A DNA stretch of 64,000 nucleotides, taken from Anaeroglomus sp964630775. Lineage in GTDB: Bacteria > Planctomycetota > Phycisphaerae > Sedimentisphaerales > Anaerohalosphaeraceae. Positions 46,909-53,486 of this stretch are shown here, one piece after another; within the stretch, counting starts at the first letter, position 1; the number at the start of each line of letters is the position of its first letter. Where the stretch lies: assembly GCA_964630775.1 (NCBI GenBank), contig CAZVYY010000002.1, forward strand, positions 140,069 through 204,068. Direction: 5' to 3'. Both the position numbers and the translations under genes were made by a program. The notes beneath the pieces are model-generated. The model worked only from the letters and a program-made list of their open reading frames with translations, did not search any database and was not told where the DNA came from.

Positions 46909-47211
46909 TTGATGTTCCAGTGATCCAGCCGCATCTCAAATGGGCAAAAAAGCGATTTTCAAGCCCTCAAAAACCCGCAAAAATAAACGTCCGGAAAACT
47001 ACGGATTGCAAATTAGTGGGATATTCGTATGAGCCTCATAACCTCTTGCAGAATAAGTTGTTATGGTGAATATTTCCGTCATTTCTTTTGAAAAACAGGC
47101 AAACAGAAGCGTATTCAAAATATTTATTGGACTTTGTCTTTAGCCGACAGGTAAAATGCCAGTATGAACTCTTGTAGAAAGGGTTAAAGCGTAGTTTGGA
47201 AGGGAGAAAAC
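46909..47211 (+). other. Intergenic leader region of the first VPAPGA gene
   Basis: No gene is evident. Near the downstream gene there is a possible -35/-10 pair (TTGGAC, then TAAAAT after 19 bp) and a ribosome site GGGAG 6 bp before ATG 47212. No copy of the leader element found at 50104 and 51174 is visible. Confidence 0.3.
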
Positions 47212-47850
47212 ATGAAGCTGAGAAAATGGTTTATTATGGTGGCGATGGCAGCGCTGGCTGGCCTTGCGGGTGCGGCATATACAGGTTCATTATCAACGGC
47301 TGATGGCGGATTGACTGGTAATCCCGGAAGCGATTGGGCATCGGGTGTGACCTTGAGCTGGAAAGTTGAGCAGATTGGATCGCTGTGGTCATATGAGTAT
47401 ACCATGACTGTAGCAAAAAAGGACATTAGTCATCTAATCATCGAAGTATCGGATAAAGATGTTCTGATCAATGATGATGATGTGATAATCAAGCCTGCTC
47501 TGTATTCTTCTTCTGATGGGAAAAGTAACCCCGGTATGCCAGGAGAAATGTGGGGTGTAAAATACGATGTTGTTGGCGATACGACGAATTATACGATTTC
47601 GTTCACCTCCAACCGAATACCTGTCTGGGGTGATTTTTATGCTAAAGATGGCAATGACGAACCGAAGTCATATGTGTATAACACTGGATTTTTAGCTGCT
47701 GATCCGACAGCCCCGGCCTCGAATGGTTCTATTAATAATCACATTCTTCGGCCCGATAGCGTCATTATCGTGCCCGCCCCCGGAGCAATTCTGTTGGCGG
47801 CGATGGGAACAGGGCTGGTGGGTTATCTGAGGCGTCGGACGGTGATTTAA
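47212..47850 (+). CDS. Secreted protein with VPAPGA-type C-terminal sorting signal (1 of 6)
   Basis: A 212-residue protein with a signal peptide (cleavage near AGA, residue 21) and a PEP-CTERM-like tail: VPAPGA, a hydrophobic stretch with G-x-G, then GYLRRR at the end. The Cys-free mature domain is beta-rich (LSWKVEQIGSLWSYEYTMTV; YTISFTSNRIPVWGDFYAKD) with a low-complexity acidic segment (VLINDDDVIIKP). No domain is recognised. An exosortase-like enzyme would recognise the tail and process it at the membrane. It opens a row of six such genes, each with its own leader and mostly its own terminator. Codon usage is more AT-rich than in the neighbouring housekeeping genes. Confidence 0.72.
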   Translation: MKLRKWFIMVAMAALAGLAGAAYTGSLSTADGGLTGNPGSDWASGVTLSWKVEQIGSLWSYEYTMTVAKKDISHLIIEVSDKDVLINDDDVIIKPALYSSSDGKSNPGMPGEMWGVKYDVVGDTTNYTISFTSNRIPVWGDFYAKDGNDEPKSYVYNTGFLAADPTAPASNGSINNHILRPDSVIIVPAPGAILLAAMGTGLVGYLRRRTVI

Positions 47851-47873
47851 ATCCAATTATCGAGTCTCTTTGA

Positions 47874-47910
47874 AAAGCCGCGGGACGGAGTGAGCCTGCG
47901 GCTTTTTTTT
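47874..47910 (+). terminator. Rho-independent terminator
   Basis: Stem AAAGCCGC / GCGGCTTT followed by a run of eight T, 24 bp after the stop codon. Confidence 0.9.
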
Positions 47911-48140
47911 ATGCGCACAACGCACCCGTGCGGGAGTATTTGTTTGCATCGCATTAATTTTCGCAGAACAGTCAACGGCAGCCCTGCAATCGCAAATTTG
48001 CAGTAGTCGCTGTAATAAACAGGTTTTGTTTAGGAATTGTTAAGAGTTGTTAATTTACAGAAAATAGCAATTTCTATCAGAACTTTCCAAACACCTCAAA
48101 TGTAGTTGAGTTTATGTAAATTAAAACGGACATCAATCAG
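47911..48140 (+). other. Intergenic stretch without visible gene
   Basis: AT-rich, especially from 48018 on. No convincing ORF, repeat or promoter is seen here; the regulatory signals for the next gene are at 48141-48193. Confidence 0.5.
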
Positions 48141-48193
48141 ATTCAGAAATTTTCTGAATAACTGTTGACAATATAGGACCTATAAGGTAGAAA
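48141..48193 (+). promoter_or_regulatory. Perfect palindrome and promoter of the second VPAPGA gene
   Basis: ATTCAGAAA at 48141-48149 and TTTCTGAAT at 48151-48159 form a perfect 9 bp inverted repeat with one central base. Five bp later is TTGACA (48165-48170), a 17 bp spacer, and TAGAAA (48188-48193). The position just upstream of -35 suits an activator or repressor site. The promoter-to-ATG leader is about 45 bp. Confidence 0.55.
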
Positions 48194-48244
48194 AGTACAA
48201 CTTTACGGATGAACACGGAGAAAACTTGTTTAGGAGAAACAACG

Positions 48245-48886
48245 ATGAGTACGAAGCAATTGACAACGATAGTGGCATTAACAATTATGGCCGGTGTGGT
48301 TTATGCGGCCCCAACAACAGTCAAAGCCATCGCCGACGGCGCTCCCTTAAGCCCGGCGTATGAATTTAAAGTCACCAGCGGTTCGCTTGGCATTTACACC
48401 GTCGGCCAGAATTTCAGAACATTCTGCTTGGAAGCCGGCGAAACGTTTGCCAATGGTGTGACCTACTATGCGGTCATCAATACCGCAGCGGTCAAAGGCG
48501 GTACGGGTACTTCCGACCCGCTGGATCCGCGTACGGCTTATCTGTATACCAACTATATGGCCGGAGCGTATGGCTACGATTTTAATACAGAAAACGCCCT
48601 GCAGGAAGTCATTCATTACATCGAAGGCGAACGGGCGTCGCTGTCGGTGGGTAATCCCTGGTCGGGGCAGGCTGCGACCCTGTATGCAGCGGCCAATGCA
48701 AGCGGCTGGACGACCATCGGCAATGTGCGCGTGGTGAATCTGTGGACCAGCTATGATCCGCAGACGAAAACCTACAGCGGCTATGCCCAGGATCAACTGG
48801 TTCTGGTTCCCGCACCGGGAGCCTTACTGCTGGCCTCCATCGGAATGGCTGTGGTTGGCGGTCTCAGACGCCGTCAATCGGTGTAG
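48245..48886 (+). CDS. Secreted thioester-domain-like protein with VPAPGA sorting signal (2 of 6)
   Basis: A 213-residue protein. The start at 48245 has AGGAG 8 bp upstream; an ATG at 48209 would spoil the signal peptide. The signal is cleaved near residue 22. The mature domain has one Cys (Cys61 in FRTFCLEAGE) and Gln120 in ENALQEVIHYIEGE, with VRVVNLW near the end. The same Cys/Gln layout occurs in the proteins at 49221, 51344 and 52324 and resembles surface thioester domains, in which Cys and Gln form an internal thioester for covalent attachment. The tail is VPAPGA, hydrophobic, then LRRRQSV. Thioester formation is inference. Confidence 0.72.
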   Translation: MSTKQLTTIVALTIMAGVVYAAPTTVKAIADGAPLSPAYEFKVTSGSLGIYTVGQNFRTFCLEAGETFANGVTYYAVINTAAVKGGTGTSDPLDPRTAYLYTNYMAGAYGYDFNTENALQEVIHYIEGERASLSVGNPWSGQAATLYAAANASGWTTIGNVRVVNLWTSYDPQTKTYSGYAQDQLVLVPAPGALLLASIGMAVVGGLRRRQSV

Positions 48887-48905
48887 TTCAGAGTATCGTT
48901 TAAAC

Positions 48906-48942
48906 AAGGCCGAGAACGTGATCCGTTCCCGGCCTTTTTTAT
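48906..48942 (+). terminator. Rho-independent terminator
   Basis: Stem AAGGCCGAGAACG / CGTTCCCGGCCTT (one bulge), then TTTTTTATT, 20 bp after the stop codon. Confidence 0.9.
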
Positions 48943-48962
48943 TGGCTTTGCAATTTAGCCTA

Positions 48963-48989
48963 TACAAACGCTACAGGTAGTACATCTTT
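48963..48989 (+). repeat. TACA 9-nt periodic repeat, copy 1
   Basis: Three successive 9-mers starting TACA: TACAAACGC, TACAGGTAG, TACATCTTT. Similar three-unit runs occur at 49981 and 51047, each shortly after the end of a VPAPGA gene. Purpose unknown. Confidence 0.35.
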
Positions 48990-49220
48990 CCTGTTTTTCC
49001 TGGATTGTGGGTAAATAACTGAGTTCCGGACCTTGCACCGAAACTCGTTTTTTTTTATAGTAAGCTCACTGAATTAGATGCGGCCCGAGAGAAGATTTGC
49101 CGCCGTATCCGAGCCATTCGACCTGGGGGGTTGAATTCGACTCAATCGTTTTTTGGATTTGAAGGATAATGCCGGATAGTGTTATCTGTCTGAACTCTAA
49201 ACATTTTTGGGGGATTTACT
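48990..49220 (+). other. Leader region of the third VPAPGA gene
   Basis: No gene is seen. GAGTT/AACTC followed by TTTTTTTTT (about 49021-49057) and a weak stem TTGA/TCAA followed by TTTTTT (about 49130-49156) look like terminator or attenuator hairpins. GGGGG lies 7 bp before the ATG at 49221. Confidence 0.3.
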
Positions 49221-49910
49221 ATGAACAAGAGTGTAATTGCATGTTTGCTGCTGGCGGCTATGGTGTCTGTCCCGTGTCTGGCTGCCGAGACATTAACCAT
49301 CTCCGGCGTCAATTACGCCGATTATTCGAAAATTATCGGCATCAAAAGTGACCTTTATACCGGGCAGGCCTATGTCGGCGCCTTGAAGCTGACCACTGAA
49401 CAGGGCAACCTGTTCGGTTTCTGCATCGATTTGTACGACCATTCCAATCCGGGCGTGTTTGAGGTCTCCACCCTCGAAAACGCCCCGCGAAGCACCAATA
49501 ACCCGAACGGCCCGATGACCGCGGCCAAGGCCGATAATATCCGCCGCCTGTTTGATGTGGCGTATTACGACTATGTGCTGCCGGAACTGGAAAAGACGCC
49601 GTCGGCCGCCAATAAAGATATTACCGCCGCATTTCAATTGTCGGTATGGAATCTCATTTTCGATAACGACCTTTCCATCAGCAATGGAGCCGGAAGTTTT
49701 TACACGACCTCCAGCGGTGCGTTTATCACCTATGCCAATACCTGGATGGGGCAGTTGGCCCATGCCGAACCGGCCTCGGTGGGGGCTCTGCTCAATGACC
49801 GCTATCAGGATTATGCCATCGCCGTCCCGGTACCGGCCCCGGGAGCACTGCTGCTTTCCTCGATGGGCATGGTGCTGGTCGGATATCTCCGGCGCGGACG
49901 GACAATGTAA
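49221..49910 (+). CDS. Secreted thioester-domain-like protein with VPAPGA sorting signal (3 of 6)
   Basis: A 229-residue protein with a signal peptide (about 1-22). The mature domain has a single Cys (Cys68 in LFGFCIDLYDH) and Gln139 in ITAAFQLSVWNLIFDND. FCIDL plus AAFQLxxW is a pattern I associate with PEP-CTERM-sorted proteins and with Gram-positive thioester domains. The segment between them includes a helical part (KADNIRRLFDVAYYDYVLPE). The tail is VPAPGA, then hydrophobic residues and YLRRGRTM. The gene has its own strong terminator. Covalent surface attachment is inferred, not shown. Confidence 0.74.
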   Translation: MNKSVIACLLLAAMVSVPCLAAETLTISGVNYADYSKIIGIKSDLYTGQAYVGALKLTTEQGNLFGFCIDLYDHSNPGVFEVSTLENAPRSTNNPNGPMTAAKADNIRRLFDVAYYDYVLPELEKTPSAANKDITAAFQLSVWNLIFDNDLSISNGAGSFYTTSSGAFITYANTWMGQLAHAEPASVGALLNDRYQDYAIAVPVPAPGALLLSSMGMVLVGYLRRGRTM

Positions 49911-49928
49911 ATCAAAACCTGCTTCAGC

Positions 49929-49960
49929 AAAAACCGCAGTGAATTGCTGCGGTTTTTTTT
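49929..49960 (+). terminator. Rho-independent terminator
   Basis: Stem AAACCGCAG / CTGCGGTTT followed by T-run and GTA, 18 bp after the stop codon. Confidence 0.92.
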
Positions 49961-49980
49961 GTATGCAGAGAAATGTCCTG

Positions 49981-50007
49981 TACAGGCGATACAATCGATA
50001 CGGATGG
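49981..50007 (+). repeat. TACA 9-nt periodic repeat, copy 2
   Basis: TACAGGCGA, TACAATCGA, TACGGATGG in direct succession, 20 bp after the preceding terminator. The remaining sequence to 50103 shows no gene or clear promoter. Confidence 0.35.
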
Positions 50008-50103
50008 GGTTGTTTTAACTAAATTATCAGACAGAAACGAGATGTTGACCTTGCTTTTAAAATCATTATTTTGTAGCATGATACTGATGTATGAAGTCAT
50101 TTT

Positions 50104-50237
50104 GTGAGTCACCCAGGATGGGGGTTTCAGTTTTTCTGGATAACACAAAAATGCTTTTTTGCAGGGTCAGATGATAGTGTCATCTGGCATCGCGAATCAT
50201 GGAGTTGGATTAGATTTGCAATTTGCCCGTATGGGCA
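50104..50237 (+). promoter_or_regulatory. Conserved structured 5' leader element, copy 1
   Basis: Shares with 51174-51312: a start block GTGA[GC]TCACCCAGGATGG plus GGGTT; a hairpin CAGATGA / TCATCTG (50168-50174, 50180-50186) 64 nt later; and a second hairpin GCCC-GTAT-GGGC (50225-50236). In copy 2 the second stem is ACCC/GGGT, a compensatory change, and loop sequences differ. The element ends 37 nt before the ATG at 50275. It is either a cis-acting RNA or a protein-binding leader. It fits no riboswitch class I can recognise. Confidence 0.6.
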
Positions 50238-50274
50238 GGGATCAATGAATGTTTTGAATCCGAGAGGATTAACT

Positions 50275-51039
50275 ATGAAAACAATATATGCGATTTTAGT
50301 TTTAGCTGCTTTGCAGGCCGTGGTGTTAGCCGGGCCGACGGTGGATTTGTCCACAGCCGGCGCTTCGGGGACCATTAATGGTGCCATTTTTCAGCAAATC
50401 AATGCGCCGTCCATGGGGACTGGCGTCATCGACGCTTTCCTGCGCATTCAAAAGAAAGGCTTCGAAGAAGGTTATAATACCGACTATCGTCCCACGTCCT
50501 ATGACGAAAATGCATCGATTCAGTTCACGCGCTCGCTGCTGCTGACATCGATTCCGATCGTAAATCTCAATGGAACGCTGTACCGGGAATTCCTGCTGGA
50601 TATCAATGAAGCCAACACCACCACCAAGAGCACCCTGTCTCTGGACGCGATTCAGATTTTCCAGGCGAATGCCGGGAATCTCCATGGGACGCTTGCACAA
50701 CTCCAGACAAGCTGGACCCCAATTTATGATCTGGATGCAGGCGGTGACAACTGGATCAAGCTGGATTCCAGCCTCAACCCCGGCAGCGGTCGTGGTGATA
50801 TGCTCGCCTATATTCCGGATGCGCTGTTCAAGGCCGAATATGGGCCGTATGTATATCTGTATTCGCTGTTCGGAAAAAATATTGCTGCGGATTCGGGTTT
50901 TGAGGAATGGTCGGTTCGCGTCGTAAAAAATGATACGATCGTGACCCCGCCGCCGGCCGTCCCGGCCCCGGGTGCGATGATTCTGGCAGTGATGGGTATG
51001 ACGCTGGTTGGCTATCTCCGGCGCGGACGGACGCTGTAA
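50275..51039 (+). CDS. Secreted protein with VPAPGA sorting signal (4 of 6)
   Basis: A 254-residue protein. The start at 50275 has GAGAGG 7 bp upstream and a proper signal peptide (MKTIYAILVLAALQAVVLAG); the frame is open upstream to 50104, but that stretch is the conserved leader element. The Cys-free mature domain is rich in hydroxyl and acidic residues (INEANTTTKSTLSLDAIQIF; YDLDAGGDNWIKLDSSLNPG). The latter resembles PEP-CTERM proteins that begin with a variable-length beta-sandwich, but no family is named. The tail is VPAPGA, hydrophobic, then YLRRGRTL. No hairpin terminator follows. Confidence 0.72.
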   Translation: MKTIYAILVLAALQAVVLAGPTVDLSTAGASGTINGAIFQQINAPSMGTGVIDAFLRIQKKGFEEGYNTDYRPTSYDENASIQFTRSLLLTSIPIVNLNGTLYREFLLDINEANTTTKSTLSLDAIQIFQANAGNLHGTLAQLQTSWTPIYDLDAGGDNWIKLDSSLNPGSGRGDMLAYIPDALFKAEYGPYVYLYSLFGKNIAADSGFEEWSVRVVKNDTIVTPPPAVPAPGAMILAVMGMTLVGYLRRGRTL

Positions 51040-51046
51040 CTCGCCG

Positions 51047-51073
51047 TACAGGCTGTACAGTCGCTACAAAAGG
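51047..51073 (+). repeat. TACA 9-nt periodic repeat, copy 3
   Basis: TACAGGCTG, TACAGTCGC, TACAAAAGG in direct succession, 7 bp after the stop codon of the fourth VPAPGA gene. Confidence 0.35.
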
Positions 51074-51116
51074 CTCTTTTTAAATTGAGAAAACAGGAAT
51101 TCCTGATGCAGCCGAC

Positions 51117-51146
51117 TTGATTTTTGGCCTGCTTTTTTCGTACAAT
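51117..51146 (+). promoter_or_regulatory. Promoter of the fifth VPAPGA gene
   Basis: TTGATT (51117-51122), 18 bp spacer, TACAAT (51141-51146). The predicted start near 51153 gives a leader of about 190 nt that contains the whole conserved element at 51174-51312. Confidence 0.55.
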
Positions 51147-51173
51147 AAGACATACATAATGAAGTTCAGCTTT

Positions 51174-51312
51174 GTGACTCACCCAGGATGGGGGTTGCGG
51201 TTTTCAGGACAGCACAAACACTTTTTATGACAAGACCAGATGAGTGTTTCATCTGTTATGGAATGATCCGGCGGTCGGATTGTTGTTTTGAAATTTACCC
51301 TGGTGAGGGTAA
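51174..51312 (+). promoter_or_regulatory. Conserved structured 5' leader element, copy 2
   Basis: Start block GTGACTCACCCAGGATGG plus GGGTT; hairpin CAGATGA / TCATCTG (51237-51243, 51249-51255) 63 nt later; second hairpin TTACCCT / AGGGTAA (51295-51301, 51306-51312). Spacing between the parts is within one or two nt of copy 1, although intervening sequence has diverged strongly. It ends 31 nt before the ATG at 51344. Confidence 0.6.
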
Positions 51313-51343
51313 TCGAATACTATTTTAATTGAGGGGAATGAAG

Positions 51344-52015
51344 ATGAAAACAAAATTGATGATGGTGGCGGCTCTTTTGTCATTGACGGCTCTGCCGGCA
51401 ATGGCGGCGGTGAATCTGAAAATGCTTAATGACAGCACACCGGCGTACACGATGCAGGTTCTGACTCAGATCGGCGATGTCAAGCCGGGTGTCTATGCCT
51501 CGATTTGCATCGAAAAGGATGAGACGTTTACTCCCGGTGCGTCGTACTATGGGGTGATGAACGAGATGTACGAGGCCACACTGGGCGGCAATGTCTGGTC
51601 TGGCGGCGTTGGCACCAGTGCCGTGGTTGCTTCAAATGGAACGGATCAGTTGGATTACAGCTCCGCCTGGCTGTTCACCCAGTTCGTCACGAAAAATGCA
51701 AACTATCAGAATCAGGCTGCCCTTCAGAACGCGATTCATTATATCGAAGCTGAAAATACAGCCCTGACGAGCATTCTCATCGGTTCTGCAAAATGGGATC
51801 CGTCGAAAAATCTGTGGCAGAAATATGTTGAAGATGCCCTGGCTTCAGGCGCCAACAGCTACGGCGGAGTTCGCGTTCTGAATCTGTGGGCTGATGCGGC
51901 TCATACCAAGTTTGCCCAGGACCAGATCGTGTATGTCCCGGCCCCGGGAGCGATCGTTCTGGCCTCGATGGGTATGGCTTTTGTTGGCTACCTGAGACGT
52001 CGCCAATCGATCTAA
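51344..52015 (+). CDS. Secreted thioester-domain-like protein with VPAPGA sorting signal (5 of 6)
   Basis: A 223-residue protein. The ATG at 51344 (GAGGGG 7 bp upstream) is preferred over in-frame starts at 51329 and 51338. The signal peptide ends PAMA (residue 21). The only Cys is Cys55 in YASICIEKDETF, and Gln128 lies in QAALQNAIHYIEAEN; VRVLNLW follows near the C-terminus. It aligns along its length with the protein at 48245. The tail is VPAPGA, hydrophobic, YLRRRQSI. It shares the leader element with gene 4 although the two proteins are dissimilar, so shared regulation rather than simple duplication is indicated. Confidence 0.74.
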   Translation: MKTKLMMVAALLSLTALPAMAAVNLKMLNDSTPAYTMQVLTQIGDVKPGVYASICIEKDETFTPGASYYGVMNEMYEATLGGNVWSGGVGTSAVVASNGTDQLDYSSAWLFTQFVTKNANYQNQAALQNAIHYIEAENTALTSILIGSAKWDPSKNLWQKYVEDALASGANSYGGVRVLNLWADAAHTKFAQDQIVYVPAPGAIVLASMGMAFVGYLRRRQSI

Positions 52016-52048
52016 GACATCCAAAAAATCGTAAAATCGGTTTATCGC

Positions 52049-52084
52049 AAGCCGCGGAATCCAAAATTCCGCGGCTTTTTTGTT
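52049..52084 (+). terminator. Rho-independent terminator
   Basis: Perfect 12 bp stem AAGCCGCGGAAT / ATTCCGCGGCTT with CCAAA-type loop, then TTTTTGTT. Confidence 0.95.
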
Positions 52085-52253
52085 AATTTTTGTATAAAAT
52101 TTACCAATTCCGAAATCATAAGTCGTTGTATGAAAAAGACATATGTTTTTACCGTCCAATAATAAGTACTTCTACGGATTGCAATTCCGGCTGGAATCTC
52201 CATAATGGATTATATGGGTCGTAACGTGTGTAGCGATATAGACTCTTGTGAGG

Positions 52254-52286
52254 GGAGAAATCCTGCCTGAGTAGGAGGGTTTCTCC
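52254..52286 (+). promoter_or_regulatory. Strong leader hairpin of the sixth VPAPGA gene
   Basis: GGAGAAATCCT pairs with AGGAGGGTTTCTCC (one G-U and a small internal mismatch) around a GCCTGAGT loop. It ends 37 nt before the ATG at 52324 and has no T-run, so it is not a terminator. Its position matches that of the last hairpin of the leader elements of genes 4 and 5. The rest of 52085-52323 shows no gene. Confidence 0.5.
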
Positions 52287-52323
52287 AAATTAGAAAATAC
52301 TATTTTGTGAAGGGAGATTCAAA

Positions 52324-53031
52324 ATGGAGAAAAAACTATTTATTGTATTAGGCCTCGTGGCCATCCTCGCCTGCCCAGTTATGGCAGCGGTAACACAGAT
52401 TTATGTTGTACCAGGTTACGGAATTTATCAGACAGGACAAGGGGGTGAATTTACTTTTAAGCCAATTAATTGGAATCCTCTGCCCTATTATGCTGGTGTG
52501 GCAAAAGACCAAGGAGTTGCAGGTACGTTCCAGACTTTCTGTGTTGAACGAGGTGAGAACATATACGCTAATACAACTTATGACGTAGTGATCAGCGATG
52601 CAGCAGTGTATGGGGGAACCAACACCTCAGATCCGCTTTCTAAAGGGGCAGCATTTCTGTATCATGAATTTCAAAAAGGCACGCTATCAGGGTACAACTA
52701 CAATGGTACAGAGGCTCAACGCGAGGCCTCTGCTCTTGATTTGCAGAACGCGATCTGGGCACTCGAAGGCGAAGGTGGTTACATAAGCGCTGCTTATGTG
52801 GCATTACTCAAAGGCGAATTTGGTGTAACTACTACTATAAATGATTGGGACGATGATAATAATGGTGCGTATGCGGTTAGAGTCATGAATATATGGGTAG
52901 CAGGTCATATTGGAGATCCTCAGTATAAAGTTCAAGACGCGTTAGTTTGTGTTCCCGCTCCCGGAGCGATTTTGCTGGCTTCGATGGGTATGGGGCTGGT
53001 GGGCTGGCTGAGACGGCGTCAGGCTCTGTAA
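52324..53031 (+). CDS. Secreted thioester-domain-like protein with VPAPGA sorting signal (6 of 6)
   Basis: A 235-residue protein; GGGAG lies about 7 bp before the ATG. The signal peptide ends VMA (residue 21). Cys73 in FQTFCVERGENI and Gln141 in LDLQNAIWALEGEGG form the Cys/Gln pair, here with the full LQxAIW motif. YDVVISDAAVYGGTNTSDPL matches the protein at 48245. Another Cys lies directly before the VPAPGA tail, which ends GWLRRRQAL. Codon choice is clearly more AT-rich than in the paralogues at 48245 and 49221, which may mean a separate acquisition. Confidence 0.74.
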   Translation: MEKKLFIVLGLVAILACPVMAAVTQIYVVPGYGIYQTGQGGEFTFKPINWNPLPYYAGVAKDQGVAGTFQTFCVERGENIYANTTYDVVISDAAVYGGTNTSDPLSKGAAFLYHEFQKGTLSGYNYNGTEAQREASALDLQNAIWALEGEGGYISAAYVALLKGEFGVTTTINDWDDDNNGAYAVRVMNIWVAGHIGDPQYKVQDALVCVPAPGAILLASMGMGLVGWLRRRQAL

Positions 53032-53062
53032 GCTGTTAATTTATCAACGTTTAACACGCGTT

Positions 53063-53097
53063 CAAAGCCGCGGAATGGATGTCCGCGGCTTTTTTAT
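53063..53097 (+). terminator. Rho-independent terminator
   Basis: Stem AAAGCCGCGGA / TCCGCGGCTTT with ATGGATG loop and TTTTTATT tail. Repeat copy B begins directly after it. Confidence 0.93.
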
Positions 53098-53098
53098 T

Positions 53099-53203
53099 TA
53101 TACCCAATGGGTATGATTATTCCGCGAGCAAAATAAGCACGTGGTTGAAGTGGCTGTACTTAGCCGCGACGAACCGGAAAATTTCAAGTAGGGTCAGTAT
53201 ATA
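53099..53203 (+). repeat. Dispersed ~105 bp repeat, copy B (inverted relative to A and C)
   Basis: Begins with the palindrome ATACCCAATGGGTAT (53100-53114), then GATTATTCCGCGAGCAAAA, AAGCACGTGGTTGAAG and TACTTAGCCGCGACGAA, and ends near GTCAGTATAT. About 90 of 100 positions match the reverse complement of copy A. Confidence 0.8.
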
Positions 53204-53486
53204 TGTGCACCGGCATCCCGGTTCAGAAGACGTGGACAGGAATAACCTGCCCGAATTTGCGCCCTTAAAATATTGCCGTAGAGGTCTTTGGTGATAAACC
53301 AAATATACGCTGTCCGGATGACAACAATAAAACTCAGACGGACATTCCTTAACCACGCTGCCCTGGAATCAGAGAAAAATCTTTTCTGAAGCTGAACTTA
53401 CGGGTATAATATCTATAAATATCCTTGCAAGGCTTGCAAGTCATTGTGCCTGACTCAGGACTCTTCAGCACAGAAACGAAGAAAAC
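53204..53486 (+). promoter_or_regulatory. Upstream region of the third pseudopilin gene with promoter and tandem palindrome
   Basis: No gene is seen. A promoter is likely at 53382-53410: TTTTCT, 17 bp spacer, TATAAT. Two copies of the 8 bp palindrome CTTGCAAG lie at 53424-53431 and 53433-53440, just downstream of the expected start, a typical repressor-site position. The -35 hexamer is the same as at 10453 and 33092. Confidence 0.5.

Noticed and set aside
50104..50274. 57-codon N-terminal extension of the fourth VPAPGA protein
   Set aside because: The extension lacks a signal peptide and overlaps a non-coding leader conserved at 51174; the ATG at 50275 has a good ribosome site and signal peptide.
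50104..51312. Cyclic-di-GMP (GEMM) or other known riboswitch identity for the leader element
   Set aside because: The conserved GEMM blocks (GGGCAAACC, GACGCAAAGCC type) are absent, and no other class I know matches.
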